Under the pieces are notes generated by a model, which saw only the letters and a program-made list of their open reading frames with translations, had not been told where the DNA came from and made no database searches. A stretch of 64,000 bases of DNA from Actinacidiphila acididurans (GTDB lineage: Bacteria; Actinomycetota; Actinomycetes; Streptomycetales; Streptomycetaceae). The stretch spans positions 62,001-126,000 of the forward strand of contig NZ_JADKYB010000018.1 in the NCBI RefSeq assembly GCF_016918855.1, read 5' to 3'. The translations under genes and the position numbers were made by a program. Of this stretch, positions 33,380 to 44,235 are shown piece after piece (position 1 is the first letter of the stretch; each line of letters starts with the position of its first letter).

Positions 33380-34738
33380 ATGGACGTGAACGCGGCCGTC
33401 GCCGCGGCCTCTGCGACAGCCGGTCTGCTGACCGGCGTGATCGCCGTGCTCGCGTTCCGCTGGAGCGAGCGGGAACAGGCCCGCCCGACCCGTACCGCAC
33501 TGCACACCGAGGCGGTACTGCCGCCGGGCGTGGACACGGTGCTGTCCGTGCTCAGGTCCTCCGCGGTCGTCCTGGACGAGGGCGACACCGTGGTCAAGGC
33601 CAGCTCGGCGGCGTACGCCCTCGGTCTGGTGCGCGGCGGCCGGCTGGCCGTCGACCAGATGCTGCAGATGGCGCGGGAGACCCGCCGCGACGGCGAGATA
33701 CGGCAGGTCGAACTCGACCTGCCGCGCCGGGGCGCCGGGCGCGGGGAGGGCCTGGCGGTCTCCGCCCGGGTCGCCCCGCTGGGCTCCCGGCTGGTGCTGC
33801 TGCTGGTCGAGGACCTGACCGAGGCCCGTCGGATCGAAGCGGTACGGCGGGACTTCGTGGCCAATGTCAGCCACGAGCTCAAGACACCGGTCGGCGCGCT
33901 CTCGCTGCTGTCCGAGGCCGTGATGGACGCGGCCGACGACCCCGAGGCGGTCAACCGGTTCGCCGGGCGGATGCAGATCGAGGCCACCCGGCTGACCAGC
34001 CTGGTGCAGGAGATCATCGACCTGTCCCGGGTCCAGGACGACGACCTGCTCGACGACGCCGAGCCGGTCGCCGTGGACGACCTGGTCGCCGAGGCCGTGG
34101 ACCGCTGCCGGCACCAGGCCAACACCAAACAGATCACCATGGCCACCGGTTCCGCCCCCGACCTGTTCATCTGGGGCAACCGCGGCCAGCTCGCCGCTGC
34201 CCTGGGCAATCTGGTGGAGAACGCGGTCAACTACAGTCCCGCCCGTACCCGGGTCGGCATCGCCGCCCGCCGCACCCCGGGGCCGGGGGGTTCCTCCCGC
34301 GCCGCGGGTTCCGGTACGGGCGCCTCCCGGGCCGGTGGCTCGGGCGGCTCCGGCGGTTCCGGTGGGGACTTCATCGAGATCTCCGTCACCGACCAGGGCA
34401 TCGGCATCTCCGAGAAGGACCGCGAACGGGTCTTCGAGCGCTTCTACCGGGTCGATCCGGCGCGCTCGCGGGCCACCGGCGGCACCGGGCTCGGCCTGTC
34501 CATCGTCAAGCACGTGGCCGCCTCGCACGGCGGGGAGGTCACCGTGTGGAGCGTCGAAGGGCAGGGCTCCACTTTCACACTGCGGCTTCCCGAGGCCGGG
34601 ATCGCCCGCGACCGCGCGCTTGCGCCCGGCACCGACCCTGTTGCCGAGGCGGAGGCCGACCCGGCCGACGAGCCGTCGGACGATCAGCTTTTCCAGACCC
34701 TCCCCGAACACATCCCCGCCCCGGAGGTCCTTCCGTGA
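33380..34738 (+). CDS. phoR: Phosphate-sensing histidine kinase PhoR (SenX3-like)
   Basis: About 452 aa. One N-terminal transmembrane segment (VAAASATAGLLTGVIAVLAFRW), a PAS-like region, then the HisKA H-box VANVSHELKTPVGALSLL. The ATPase domain has NLVENAVNYS, DQGIGIS and TGGTGLGLSIVKH. A Gly/Ser-rich insertion (GGSGGSGGSGG) sits inside the ATPase domain, a little unusual. It overlaps phoP by four bases (GTGA). It phosphorylates PhoP under phosphate limitation. Confidence 0.93.
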   Translation: MDVNAAVAAASATAGLLTGVIAVLAFRWSEREQARPTRTALHTEAVLPPGVDTVLSVLRSSAVVLDEGDTVVKASSAAYALGLVRGGRLAVDQMLQMARETRRDGEIRQVELDLPRRGAGRGEGLAVSARVAPLGSRLVLLLVEDLTEARRIEAVRRDFVANVSHELKTPVGALSLLSEAVMDAADDPEAVNRFAGRMQIEATRLTSLVQEIIDLSRVQDDDLLDDAEPVAVDDLVAEAVDRCRHQANTKQITMATGSAPDLFIWGNRGQLAAALGNLVENAVNYSPARTRVGIAARRTPGPGGSSRAAGSGTGASRAGGSGGSGGSGGDFIEISVTDQGIGISEKDRERVFERFYRVDPARSRATGGTGLGLSIVKHVAASHGGEVTVWSVEGQGSTFTLRLPEAGIARDRALAPGTDPVAEAEADPADEPSDDQLFQTLPEHIPAPEVLP

Positions 34739-35415
34739 CCCGCGTACTCGTCGTCGAGGACGAAGAGTCCTTCAGCGACGCGCTGTCGTACATGCTCCGC
34801 AAGGAGGGCTTCGAGGTCGCCATCTCCGCGACCGGGCCCGACGCGCTGGACGAATTCGAGCGCAATGGCGCCGACCTGGTCCTGCTCGACCTGATGCTGC
34901 CCGGACTGCCCGGCACCGAGGTGTGCCGCCAGCTCCGCCTGAAGTCCAATGTCCCCGTCATCATGGTGACCGCCAAGGACAGCGAGATCGACAAGGTCGT
35001 CGGCCTGGAGATAGGCGCCGACGACTACGTCACCAAGCCGTTCTCCTCGCGCGAGCTGGTCGCCCGCATCCGCGCGGTGCTGCGCCGCCGCGGCGAGCCG
35101 GAGGAGATCTCGCCGGCCGCCCTGGAGGCCGGGCCGGTCCGGATGGACGTGGACCGGCACGTCGTCACGGTCGGCGGCGGCAAGGTCGACCTGCCGCTGA
35201 AGGAGTTCGACCTGCTGGAGATGCTGCTGCGCAACGCCGGCCGGGTGCTGACCCGGATGCAGCTCATCGACCGGGTGTGGGGCGCGGACTACGTCGGCGA
35301 CACCAAGACCCTCGACGTGCACGTCAAGCGGCTGCGCGCCAAGATCGAGCCGGACCCGGGCGCCCCGCGCTACCTGGTGACCGTCCGCGGCCTCGGCTAC
35401 AAGTTCGAGCCGTAA
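34735..35415 (+). CDS. phoP: Phosphate response regulator PhoP (RegX3-like)
   Basis: About 226 aa, OmpR/PhoB class. The receiver domain has EDEES (acidic pocket), the phospho-acceptor Asp in LVLLDLMLPGLPG and the Lys in DDYVTKPFSSREL. The winged-helix domain ends LDVHVKRLRAKIEPDPGAP and LVTVRGLGYKFEP. GTG 34735 overlaps the phoR stop. Master regulator of phosphate starvation and of many antibiotic clusters in Streptomyces. Followed by a hairpin. Confidence 0.95.
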   Translation: MTRVLVVEDEESFSDALSYMLRKEGFEVAISATGPDALDEFERNGADLVLLDLMLPGLPGTEVCRQLRLKSNVPVIMVTAKDSEIDKVVGLEIGADDYVTKPFSSRELVARIRAVLRRRGEPEEISPAALEAGPVRMDVDRHVVTVGGGKVDLPLKEFDLLEMLLRNAGRVLTRMQLIDRVWGADYVGDTKTLDVHVKRLRAKIEPDPGAPRYLVTVRGLGYKFEP

Positions 35416-35471
35416 ACCGCGGGCGGGCGGTCCGCGGGTGGGCAGTCCGGTCGCGAATTCCATACGGCAAA

Positions 35472-35498
35472 GGGCGCGCGCCGTCGTGGCGCGCGCCC
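35472..35498 (+). terminator. Hairpin terminator after phoP
   Basis: Perfect 11-bp stem GGGCGCGCGCC with a GTCGT loop, 57 bases after the phoP stop. Confidence 0.7.
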
Positions 35499-35583
35499 TG
35501 CTCGTACGTGCGTACGTGACGCGTCCGCAGGTGACGTCGTACGGGTCCGCCCGCCGCACAGGCGACGAGCGGAGCCGTGGGCG

Positions 35584-36258
35584 TCACCGGGTGGGCGTGC
35601 TCGTCGGGGTGGCGGTGGAGCCGGCCGTCGCGCCCTTCGTGGACTTGTGGCCCTTGCCGGAGCTGGAGCCGGGGGACGCCGTGCCGGTCGGGGTGGCGGT
35701 CGAGCCGGGCGTGGCCGTCCCACCGGGCGTGGCGGTCGGGGACGGCGGCGTGGACGGGGCCAGCGAGCCGGGACCGTAGGGCTCGAAGAAGCCGGCCGCC
35801 GGGGTCACGTTGATCGGCAGGGAGACCGCGCCGGACGAGCTGAACACGAACACCGCGTTCTGCACGTCACCATTGCGCAGCGTCTCGGCGCCGCTGTTCA
35901 GCACGGCTGCCGGGTTGCCCTGACCGCCGAGCAGCACCGTGCCGTGCGCCGGGACGGTGACCGTCGAGCTGCCGTTCTTGTCCTTCAGCGTGGCGACGAG
36001 TCCGCCCGCGATCTGGACGGCCTGGAGCGTCTGCGTGCTGGTGCCGTTGTTGAACAGCCGGGCCGAGACGGTGGCCGGGCCGCTGGTCTGGGTGAGCACC
36101 CAGGCGTTCTGCACCTGGATCGAACCCTTGGTGACCTCGGCGTTGTCCGGCTTGATGTGCAGGGTCTGCGAGCTGCTGCCGGCCGCGCAGGCGGTCAGCG
36201 GCGCGAGCGAGAGCGCGAGGACGGCGGCGAGGCCGCCGCGACGGAAGCTGCGGACCAC
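35584..36258 (-). CDS. Lipoprotein, conserved beside the pho and carD genes
   Basis: About 224 aa. GTG 36258 after AAGGAGA gives a typical lipoprotein signal: VVRSFRRGGLAAVLALSLAP then the lipobox LTAC. The middle is a beta-rich domain like the copper chaperone/DUF461 group (SARLFNNGTSTQTL and so on). The tail is a long Ser/Thr/Pro/Gly linker (TPTSTPTR end). Found next to carD in Streptomyces. Role not known; a copper-related function is only a guess from the fold. Confidence 0.75.
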   Translation of the reverse strand: MVRSFRRGGLAAVLALSLAPLTACAAGSSSQTLHIKPDNAEVTKGSIQVQNAWVLTQTSGPATVSARLFNNGTSTQTLQAVQIAGGLVATLKDKNGSSTVTVPAHGTVLLGGQGNPAAVLNSGAETLRNGDVQNAVFVFSSSGAVSLPINVTPAAGFFEPYGPGSLAPSTPPSPTATPGGTATPGSTATPTGTASPGSSSGKGHKSTKGATAGSTATPTSTPTR

Positions 36259-36810
36259 GGCGGCGCATCTCCTTGGGCAGGTCGGGAAGATCTTCCAGCG
36301 GCCATAGATTACCGAGGCCCCCTGCCGCTCGTGCACGGGGGCTCGCTTTAACCGGCCGCCGATTACCCGCCCTTTTTCCATGACTGCGCAAAATTGGATC
36401 TTCGGCCTCATCTTCGCGTGATCTCCGGCCGGTGTTCATCCACCGTCCGTGTCCACTTCCGCCCCGCTGACCTGGCGGGGAGGTGAACAGGGGATGATCC
36501 GGGAAGCTTCCGCGGGTTCTGCCGGCCGACATCTGTGGAACCCGAACGGAGTAGCGAAGATCCACTCCTGCGGGAGTGACAAAGCGGGACGTATCGCCTC
36601 GTCTACCCGGTCTTCCAGGGGCGTAACGGGCGTGTTTCACCCTCCCCGCATACCGGCTCCGACCTGCGAATACCCCCTTCGTGAGGCCCCCTCCAGCACG
36701 TCCCGGGGGCGCTTGTCAAGCCCCGAGATATGCCCTGACCTGCGAAAACGCCATTCAGAAGAAGCCCTTCCCGTGTTACCCTGGATAGCCACGGAAGGGG
36801 TACCTGTCAC
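36259..36810. promoter_or_regulatory. Intergenic region upstream of carD
   Basis: About 550 bases, no gene seen. It holds the divergent promoters of the lipoprotein and of carD. Directly before carD, around 36770-36795, the sequence reads ttcccgtgttaccctggata, which could contain a -10 element (TACCCT). A GGAAGGGG site lies before the carD ATG. Confidence 0.4.
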
Positions 36811-37293
36811 ATGACGTTCAAGGTTGGCGACACCGTGGTCTATCCCCATCACGGGGCCGCGCTGATCGAGGCCATCGAAATTCGCCAGATCAAAGGCGTG
36901 GACAAGACCTACTTGGTGCTCAAGGTCGCCCAGGGCGACCTGACAGTGCGTGTGCCCGCGGACAACGCGGAGTTCGTCGGCGTGCGCGACGTGGTCGGTC
37001 AGGAGGGCCTGGACCGGGTCTTCGAGGTGCTGCGCGCGCCGTACACCGAGGAGCCCACGAACTGGTCCCGCCGATACAAGGCAAATCTGGAAAAACTCGC
37101 CTCCGGCGACGTCATCAAGGTCGCGGAAGTCGTGCGCGACCTGTGGCGCCGGGAGCGTGAGCGGGGCCTGTCGGCCGGCGAGAAGCGCATGCTCGCCAAG
37201 GCGCGGCAGATCCTGGTCAGCGAGCTCGCCCTGGCGGAGAACACCAACGAGGACAAGGCCGAGACGCTGCTCGACGAGGTCCTCGCGTCGTAA
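36811..37293 (+). CDS. carD: CarD-family RNA polymerase-binding regulator
   Basis: 160 aa. The N-terminal Tudor-like RNA polymerase beta-interacting domain (FKVGDTVVYPHHGAALIEAIE) is followed by a helical DNA-binding C-terminal domain (NWSRRYKANLEKLASGDVIKVAEVVRDL). In actinobacteria it stabilises open complexes, notably at rRNA promoters. Normal length. Upstream of ispD/ispF in the conserved order. Confidence 0.95.
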   Translation: MTFKVGDTVVYPHHGAALIEAIEIRQIKGVDKTYLVLKVAQGDLTVRVPADNAEFVGVRDVVGQEGLDRVFEVLRAPYTEEPTNWSRRYKANLEKLASGDVIKVAEVVRDLWRRERERGLSAGEKRMLAKARQILVSELALAENTNEDKAETLLDEVLAS

Positions 37294-37561
37294 GACCGTC
37301 CCTTCCGGGCGGTCGCCGAACCGTCCACCTTGGACGCTCTCGTGCCGCTCGTCACATGCCGTGCCTCCCCCCGGACCGCGCCGGGCGGGAGGCCCGACGC
37401 CTCTGCGACGTGCCGGCAACCGAAGACGCACCCCGGGGAAACCCGTCCCCGGGGACCTGCCGTGGCACCCGGTCGAGCGCGACTGCCGGGTGCTGCGGCA
37501 TGCTGTTCACGGCGTCACCGGACTTCACGGAAGGGGTCCGGAAGAGGCCGTACCCGGCACG

Positions 37562-38302
37562 TTGAGTGCGATACCCATCTCATACAAGGACACAAACCTG
37601 CGTACCGCTGCCGTCATTCCCGCTGCCGGACGTGGCGTCCGGCTGGGCCCCGGCGTGCCCAAGGCGCTGCGCACGCTCGGCGGGGTTCCCATCCTGGTGC
37701 ACGCGGTCCGGGCGATGGCCCGCGCCCGCGCCGTGCAGGTGATCGTCGTCGTGGCGCCGCCCGACGGTACCGCCGAGGTCAGAGCCCTGCTGGACGCCCA
37801 CGGCATGCCGGAGTCCACCGACATAAAGGTGGTCGCCGGCGGCGAGGCGCGGCAGGAATCGGTCCGCCTGGGGCTGGCCGCGCTGCCCGACGACGTGGAC
37901 GTGGTGCTGGTCCACGACGCCGCCCGCCCCCTGGTGCCGGTCGACACCGTCGAAGCCGTCGCCGAGGCGGTACGGGCCGGCGCGCCCGCCGTGGTGCCCG
38001 CGCTGCCGCTGGCCGACACCGTCAAGACCGTCGATCCGGACACCGGCCTGGTCACCGGCACCCCGCGGCGCGCCCTGCTGCGGGCCGTGCAGACCCCGCA
38101 GGGCTTCGACCGGGCCACCCTCGTCAAGGCGCACGACACCGTCACCCACGACGTCACCGACGACGCGAGCATGGTCGAACAGCTCGGGGTGCCGGTGCAG
38201 GTGGTGCCGGGCCACGAGGAGGCCTTCAAGGTCACCCGCCCGCTGGACCTGGTGCTCGCCGAGGCGGTCCTGGCGCGCAGGAGGGCCACCGATGGCTACT
38301 GA
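37562..38302 (+). CDS. ispD: 2-C-methyl-D-erythritol 4-phosphate cytidylyltransferase
   Basis: About 246 aa. MEP isoprenoid pathway: makes CDP-methylerythritol from MEP and CTP. CTP-binding AVIPAAGRGVRLGPGVPKAL, catalytic Lys in this loop, VLVHDAARPLV and ALPLADTVK are all present. The start is uncertain: TTG 37562 is the best in-frame candidate near the expected N-terminus, with only a weak site upstream. Overlaps ispF by 11 bases. Confidence 0.9.
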   Translation: MSAIPISYKDTNLRTAAVIPAAGRGVRLGPGVPKALRTLGGVPILVHAVRAMARARAVQVIVVVAPPDGTAEVRALLDAHGMPESTDIKVVAGGEARQESVRLGLAALPDDVDVVLVHDAARPLVPVDTVEAVAEAVRAGAPAVVPALPLADTVKTVDPDTGLVTGTPRRALLRAVQTPQGFDRATLVKAHDTVTHDVTDDASMVEQLGVPVQVVPGHEEAFKVTRPLDLVLAEAVLARRRATDGY

Positions 38303-38831
38303 GCCGGCCGCCGAGGCCCTTGGAAGCGTCGCCGGGCTGCCCCCGCTGCCCCAGGTCGGCGTCGGCACCGACATCCACGCCTTCGAGGAGGGCCGCGAGC
38401 TGTGGTGCGCGGGCCTGCTGTGGGAGGGCGAGGGTCCGGGGCTGGCCGGCCACTCCGACGCCGACGTGGTCGCGCACGCCGCCTGCAACGCACTGTTCTC
38501 CGCGGCCGGCCTCGGCGACCTCGGCGCCCACTTCGGCACCTCGCGCCCAGAGTGGTCCGGCGCCTCCGGTGTGACCTTGCTCACCGAGGCGGCCCGGATC
38601 GTCCGCGCCGCCGGCTACGTGATCGGCAACGTCGCGGTCCAGGTCGTCGGCAACCGCCCCAAAATCGGCAAGCGCCGCCACGAGGCCCAGAAGGTCCTCT
38701 CGGCGGCCGTCGGCGCCCCGGTGGCGGTCAGCGCCGCCACCACCGACGGTCTCGGCTTCACCGGCCGCGGAGAGGGCCTGGCGGCGATCGCCACCGCCCT
38801 GGTGGTCCGGGTCGGCCCGGCGACGGGCTGA
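38292..38831 (+). CDS. ispF: 2-C-methyl-D-erythritol 2,4-cyclodiphosphate synthase
   Basis: 179 aa. Next-but-one MEP step: cyclises the CDP-ME 2-phosphate. Zinc ligands: Asp and His in GTDIHAF, His in GHSDADVVAHA. The substrate-binding GDLGAHF and the C-terminal TTDGLGFTGRGEG follow. Overlaps ispD, so co-translated. Confidence 0.95.
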   Translation: MATEPAAEALGSVAGLPPLPQVGVGTDIHAFEEGRELWCAGLLWEGEGPGLAGHSDADVVAHAACNALFSAAGLGDLGAHFGTSRPEWSGASGVTLLTEAARIVRAAGYVIGNVAVQVVGNRPKIGKRRHEAQKVLSAAVGAPVAVSAATTDGLGFTGRGEGLAAIATALVVRVGPATG

Positions 38832-39048
38832 GACGTACAGGGGCGGCGCCCGCGGCCGTACGGGACGGGCAACGGGCGGCGCCCGTACGAAGAACGTGTG
38901 AAGCCTGTACGACGCCCGCGTGACGCCGTACGAAGCGCGTATGAAGCCGGTACGGAAGGGCTCCCCGTACGGCCCAATCGCGGGAATCCCCCCGGAGCCC
39001 CCGCGCGTTGGCCGGGTTGATCGCCCGCTCCGTGAAAGGACCCCCGCA

Positions 39049-39441
39049 ATGGCCACCACCCTGTCCGAGTCCGCCCGCGCCTTGCTCGACGGCAAGAACT
39101 TCGCCACCGTCGCCACCGTCCAGGCCGACGGCCGGCCGCAGCAGAGCGTCGTATGGGTGATGCGGGACGGCGACGAGGTGATCTTCTCGGTGCTGGCGGT
39201 CCGGCAGAAGTACCACAACCTGGCCCGCGACCCCCGGCTCAGCGTCCTGGTGACGGAGGTCGACAACCCGTACGCGTACGCCGAGATCCGCGGCACCGCC
39301 ACCCTGGTGCCGGCCGAGAACACCGAGACGGTCGACGCGCTGAGCGTGAAGTACACCGGGAAGCCGTACACCTTCGACGAGCCCGGCGCCCGCCGGGTCA
39401 CCGTCCGCGTCACCCCCGAGCACGTGGTCGAGCGCGCCTGA
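39049..39441 (+). CDS. PPOX-class flavin/F420-dependent oxidoreductase
   Basis: 130 aa split-barrel protein. MATTLSESARALLDGKNFATVATVQADGRPQQSVVWV is the usual N-terminus of PPOX-class F420-dependent enzymes of actinobacteria, and VRQKYHNLARDPRLSVLV follows. The cofactor (FMN or F420) cannot be told with certainty. AAAGGA lies before the ATG. Single gene. Confidence 0.85.
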   Translation: MATTLSESARALLDGKNFATVATVQADGRPQQSVVWVMRDGDEVIFSVLAVRQKYHNLARDPRLSVLVTEVDNPYAYAEIRGTATLVPAENTETVDALSVKYTGKPYTFDEPGARRVTVRVTPEHVVERA

Positions 39442-39560
39442 CCCCTCGGGCCGGGACCCCGGCCCGGATCATTGACCGAACACTGCGCAATTGTCACGGC
39501 TGTGTGTGCCCTGCGCCCAACCGCGCAAGGCACACGCTCCGGCCCACTACCCTTGAAGGC

Positions 39561-40952
<1,392 letters not shown>

Positions 40953-41034
40953 CCGCCGCGGGGTCCCGGCGCGCGAGCGACGCATGACCTACGCACGAAG
41001 CGTGCGACCCGACGCAGAAGAGTGAGAGTGCCCC

Positions 41035-41991
41035 ATGGCCGGCAACAGCCAGCGCAGGAACCGCCGTACGTCCAACAAGAAGGGCGCCACGGTCGGCAGC
41101 GGCGGGCAGCGGCGCCGGGCCCTGGAGGGCAAGGGCCCCACGCCCCCCGCCGAGATGCGCAAGGGCCACAAGAAGTTCCGCGCGGCCAACGCGCAGGCCA
41201 AGCGCGGCGCCACCCAGCCCCGGCGCCGTACCGGACGCCCCAACAAGGACGCGCCCGAACTCGTCGTCGGCCGTAACCCGGTGGTCGAGGCGCTGCGCGC
41301 CGAGATCCCCGCGACCGCCGTCTATGTGCAGCAGTTCATCGACAACGACGACCGGGTGCGCGAGACGCTGAGCCTGGCGGCCGACCGCGGGGTGCCGCTG
41401 ATGGAGGCCTCCCGCCCCGAACTCGACCGGCTCACCGGCGGTCTGAACCACCAGGGCGTCGCGCTGCAGATTCCCCCGTACGAGTACGCGCACCCCGACG
41501 ACCTGGTGGCCGACGCCGCGGACATCGGCGAGGACCCGCTGATCGTCGCCCTGGACGGGGTGACCGACCCGCGCAACCTGGGTGCCGTGGTGCGTTCGGT
41601 CGCGGCCTTCGGCGGTCACGGCGTGGTCGTGCCCGAGCGGCGCGCCGCCGGGATGACGGCCGGCGCCTGGAAGACCTCGGCCGGCACCGCGGCCCGGGTG
41701 TCCGTCGCCCGGGCCGGCAATCTCACCCGCGCCCTGGAGGCGTACCAGAAGGCGGGCCTGACCGTGGTCGGCCTGTCCGCGGACGGCGGCGTCGCGCTGC
41801 ACGAACTCGAAGTCCTGGACGGGCCGGTGGTGATCGTGGCCGGCAGCGAGGGCAAGGGGCTGTCCCGGCTGGTCGGCGAGACCTGCGACCTGCTGGTGCG
41901 CATCCCGATGCCGGGCGGCGCGGAATCCCTCAACGCCGGTGTGGCGGCCGGGATCGTGCTGTACGAGGCCGCGCGGCGCCGGGACAGCTGA
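41035..41991 (+). CDS. rlmB: 23S rRNA (guanosine-2'-O-)-methyltransferase RlmB
   Basis: 318 aa SPOUT methyltransferase. The N-terminal basic extension (QRRNRRTSNKKGA, KRGATQPRRRTGRPNKD) is longer than in E. coli, as usual for Streptomyces. Then the substrate-binding domain (GRNPVVEALRAEIPA) and the trefoil-knot motifs DGVTDPRNLGAVVRSVAAFG, VIVAGSEGKGLSRLV and IPMPGGAESLNAGVAAGIVL. Usually next to cysS. Confidence 0.93.
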   Translation: MAGNSQRRNRRTSNKKGATVGSGGQRRRALEGKGPTPPAEMRKGHKKFRAANAQAKRGATQPRRRTGRPNKDAPELVVGRNPVVEALRAEIPATAVYVQQFIDNDDRVRETLSLAADRGVPLMEASRPELDRLTGGLNHQGVALQIPPYEYAHPDDLVADAADIGEDPLIVALDGVTDPRNLGAVVRSVAAFGGHGVVVPERRAAGMTAGAWKTSAGTAARVSVARAGNLTRALEAYQKAGLTVVGLSADGGVALHELEVLDGPVVIVAGSEGKGLSRLVGETCDLLVRIPMPGGAESLNAGVAAGIVLYEAARRRDS

Positions 41992-42027
41992 GGGCCGCGG
42001 GGGCCCAGGTCTGCCGGTCCGCGGGGG

Positions 42028-42047
42028 CGCCGACCCGCGGGTCGGCG
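42028..42047 (+). terminator. Perfect palindrome after rlmB
   Basis: CGCCGACCCG directly followed by CGGGTCGGCG: a 20-base perfect palindrome 37 bases after the rlmB stop. The absence of a loop spacer makes it an unusual terminator; it could instead be a protein-binding site. Confidence 0.55.
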
Positions 42048-42162
42048 GGGCATAGGGGCGGATCCGTACGCGTGTCCACACGGCCCTGCCGCGTAACGAT
42101 TTCCGGTCGCTCACGGTAAGCGTCAACCAACGCAGTGTCCTATCCCCCCGTCACTCGGTTAG

Positions 42163-44061
42163 TTGAGTGTGGACACCAGAACACCCCGCAATCCCACGGG
42201 GGGAGGGGCGCCCGGGTACGACGAGCGTGTGCTGACCATGCCGCGGGTGCCGAGCGACCCTGCCCAGGTCATCGTCAATCACGCGAGTTTCCGGGTCCAG
42301 CTCGGCGCGACCTCGACGCGCGCCCTCGGCCTCGGCGTCACCAGGGAACTCTCCGCGGTCCGGGGCGGCGCCTACGCCTCCGCGTCCGCCGCGGTCACCG
42401 GCGGCGCCGGGGTGGCCGCCCCGCGGCGCCGGTCCGCGCCCCTGGTCTGGTCCGGGCGGTCAAGGCCCGGCGACCCGCTCGCCGGTGAGTTGCTGCGGGC
42501 CGTCCGCCGGGCCGGCGCGCAGCCCGGCCCCGCGGACCCGGCGCACCCGTCGCGCCCGCCCGGCGCCGGCGCTGCCACCCAGGTGCTGCCGCGGATCGAC
42601 GAGACCACCGTCCTGCCCACCGTCGTCGGCCCGCGCACCCCCCAGGAACCCACCGGGCTGCTCAGCGGCATGCGGCCGGCCACGGGGGCGTACGACACCA
42701 TGGCGCCGGGTTCCGCCGATGCTGCTCACGCGGGTCACGCGGGTCACGCGGGTCACGCGGGTCACGCGGGTCACGCGGGTCACGCGGGTCACGCGGGTCA
42801 CGCGGGTCACGCGGGTCACGCCGGTGAGCCGCGGGTCGGGTACGTGGGCGGCGGCGGTCAGGGCGACGACGGTGTCCGGGGCGAACGGGGCCTGCGGGGC
42901 GAGGAGCGGCGGCCGCGCGACCGGCGCGGGGAGCCGGTGCGCCACGCCTGGTACCCGGGCCGCCGGATGAACCTGGGGATCGTGCTGCTGCCGCTGCGCG
43001 TCTTCCTCGGCTTCGTCTGCATCTACGCCGGCATGGGCAAGCTGTGCGACCGCGTCTACTTCGACGGCGGCCGACGCGGCTCCATGGTCACCTGGCTGTC
43101 CTCGCTGCACCCCTGGGCCGCCGCCGAGCCGCTGCGTGCCGCCGCCCTCAACCACCCCGTCGGCGCCGGGCTCAGCATCGCCTTCCTCCAGGTCGTGGTG
43201 GGCGTGCTCACCGTGCTCGGCCTGTGGCAGCGGATCGCGGCCGTCTTCGGCGCGGCCCTGTCGATCGCCCTGCTGGTCACCGTGAGCTGGCGTACCGTCC
43301 CGGTGTACGACGCCCCGGACTTCGTCTACCTGGCCGCCTGGAGCCCGCTGGTCATCGCCGGCGCCCCCGTCTACTCCGTGGACGGCCACCTGGCCGCCGA
43401 CGCCTGGCGCACGCTCGGCCCGCGGGTCACCGTGTGGGACCTGCGCCGCAGGGTGCTGCGCCGCGGCACCGTGATCGCCACCCTCGTCATCGGCCTGACC
43501 CTGCTGGTCGGTTCGATGCTGGGCGCGGCCGTGCGGGCCAGCACCCCCGTCCGTCCCGGCGGCACCGAGCCCACCGTGGTGCCCACCAACAACCTGCCGG
43601 GCGTCCCGCTGCCGTCCTCCGCCGGCTCCGGCGGGACGACCGCTCCCGGCGCCTCGCCGGTCCCGTCCGGCAGCGCCACCGCGCCCACCCGGCACCGTAA
43701 GGCCGCAGGGGCGAGCCCGACCGCGACCCCGGGCCGTACCGTCGCGGGCGGCACATCGTCCGGCCCGGCGTCGTCCACGCCCTTCTCCGGCGGATCCTCC
43801 CCGTCCCGTACGGGCTCACGTCCGCGCGGTACGACCGGCGCGGGGACCGGGTCCGGCGGCGGTGGCGGTGGTACTCAGGGGGTCCAGTCCCCGGCCGCAC
43901 CGCCCGCCCAGGCCCCGGCGCCCGCCCCGCAGCCCCAACCGACCGCCAAGCCCACTCAGGGCGGCGCCATCGGCGGCCTGCTGGGCAGCAAGTCACCGAC
44001 CGGCCTGCTGCTGGGCATGTCCCCGCGGCGGGCGGGCACGAGCCCGCAGGGAGCGGCGTAA
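42163..44061 (+). CDS. DoxX-family membrane protein with long disordered flanks
   Basis: About 632 aa from TTG 42163 (reads M-SVDTRTPR; GTG 42169 possible). Residues 1-265 are low-complexity, including ten tandem AGH triplets (about residues 190-219). The DoxX-like core with four helices follows (ILLPLRVFLGFVCIYAGMGKL, FLQVVVGVLTVLGLW, FGAALSIALLVTVSW, VYLAAWSPLVIAG). A further helix VIATLVIGLTLLVGSMLGAAV precedes a Ser/Thr/Pro/Gly-rich tail. Conserved Streptomyces protein of unknown function; the repeat number probably varies between strains. Confidence 0.8.
   Translation: MSVDTRTPRNPTGGGAPGYDERVLTMPRVPSDPAQVIVNHASFRVQLGATSTRALGLGVTRELSAVRGGAYASASAAVTGGAGVAAPRRRSAPLVWSGRSRPGDPLAGELLRAVRRAGAQPGPADPAHPSRPPGAGAATQVLPRIDETTVLPTVVGPRTPQEPTGLLSGMRPATGAYDTMAPGSADAAHAGHAGHAGHAGHAGHAGHAGHAGHAGHAGHAGEPRVGYVGGGGQGDDGVRGERGLRGEERRPRDRRGEPVRHAWYPGRRMNLGIVLLPLRVFLGFVCIYAGMGKLCDRVYFDGGRRGSMVTWLSSLHPWAAAEPLRAAALNHPVGAGLSIAFLQVVVGVLTVLGLWQRIAAVFGAALSIALLVTVSWRTVPVYDAPDFVYLAAWSPLVIAGAPVYSVDGHLAADAWRTLGPRVTVWDLRRRVLRRGTVIATLVIGLTLLVGSMLGAAVRASTPVRPGGTEPTVVPTNNLPGVPLPSSAGSGGTTAPGASPVPSGSATAPTRHRKAAGASPTATPGRTVAGGTSSGPASSTPFSGGSSPSRTGSRPRGTTGAGTGSGGGGGGTQGVQSPAAPPAQAPAPAPQPQPTAKPTQGGAIGGLLGSKSPTGLLLGMSPRRAGTSPQGAA
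42730..42819 (+). repeat. Ten tandem 9-bp repeats coding Ala-Gly-His
   Basis: gcgggtcac repeated ten times with no mismatch inside the DoxX-family gene. Because the unit is 9 bases, expansion or loss keeps the frame. Confidence 0.95.
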
Positions 44062-44104
44062 CAACTCCCGTTCCGCGGGCCCCTCGTGGGCCTCGCCCAA
44101 GGCC

Positions 44105-44146
44105 GCGGCGGCCCGTACCGAACCCCTCCCTGGTACGGGCCGCCGC
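44105..44146 (+). terminator. Hairpin terminator after the DoxX gene
   Basis: A perfect 15-bp stem (GCGGCGGCCCGTACC/GGTACGGGCCGCCGC) with a 12-base loop, followed by ATTT. It lies between convergent genes. Confidence 0.78.
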
Positions 44147-44235
44147 ATTTGTGCCGGGTAGTGGGTAGTGGCCTATCGGGCGCCAGGTGTCGGGTTTTGG
44201 GGATTGCTTCCGGCGGAGATTGCCTTCGGCGGGAC

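Noticed and set aside
42730..42819. CRISPR-like array
   Set aside because: Units of 9 bases without spacers, in frame in a coding gene; a simple tandem repeat.
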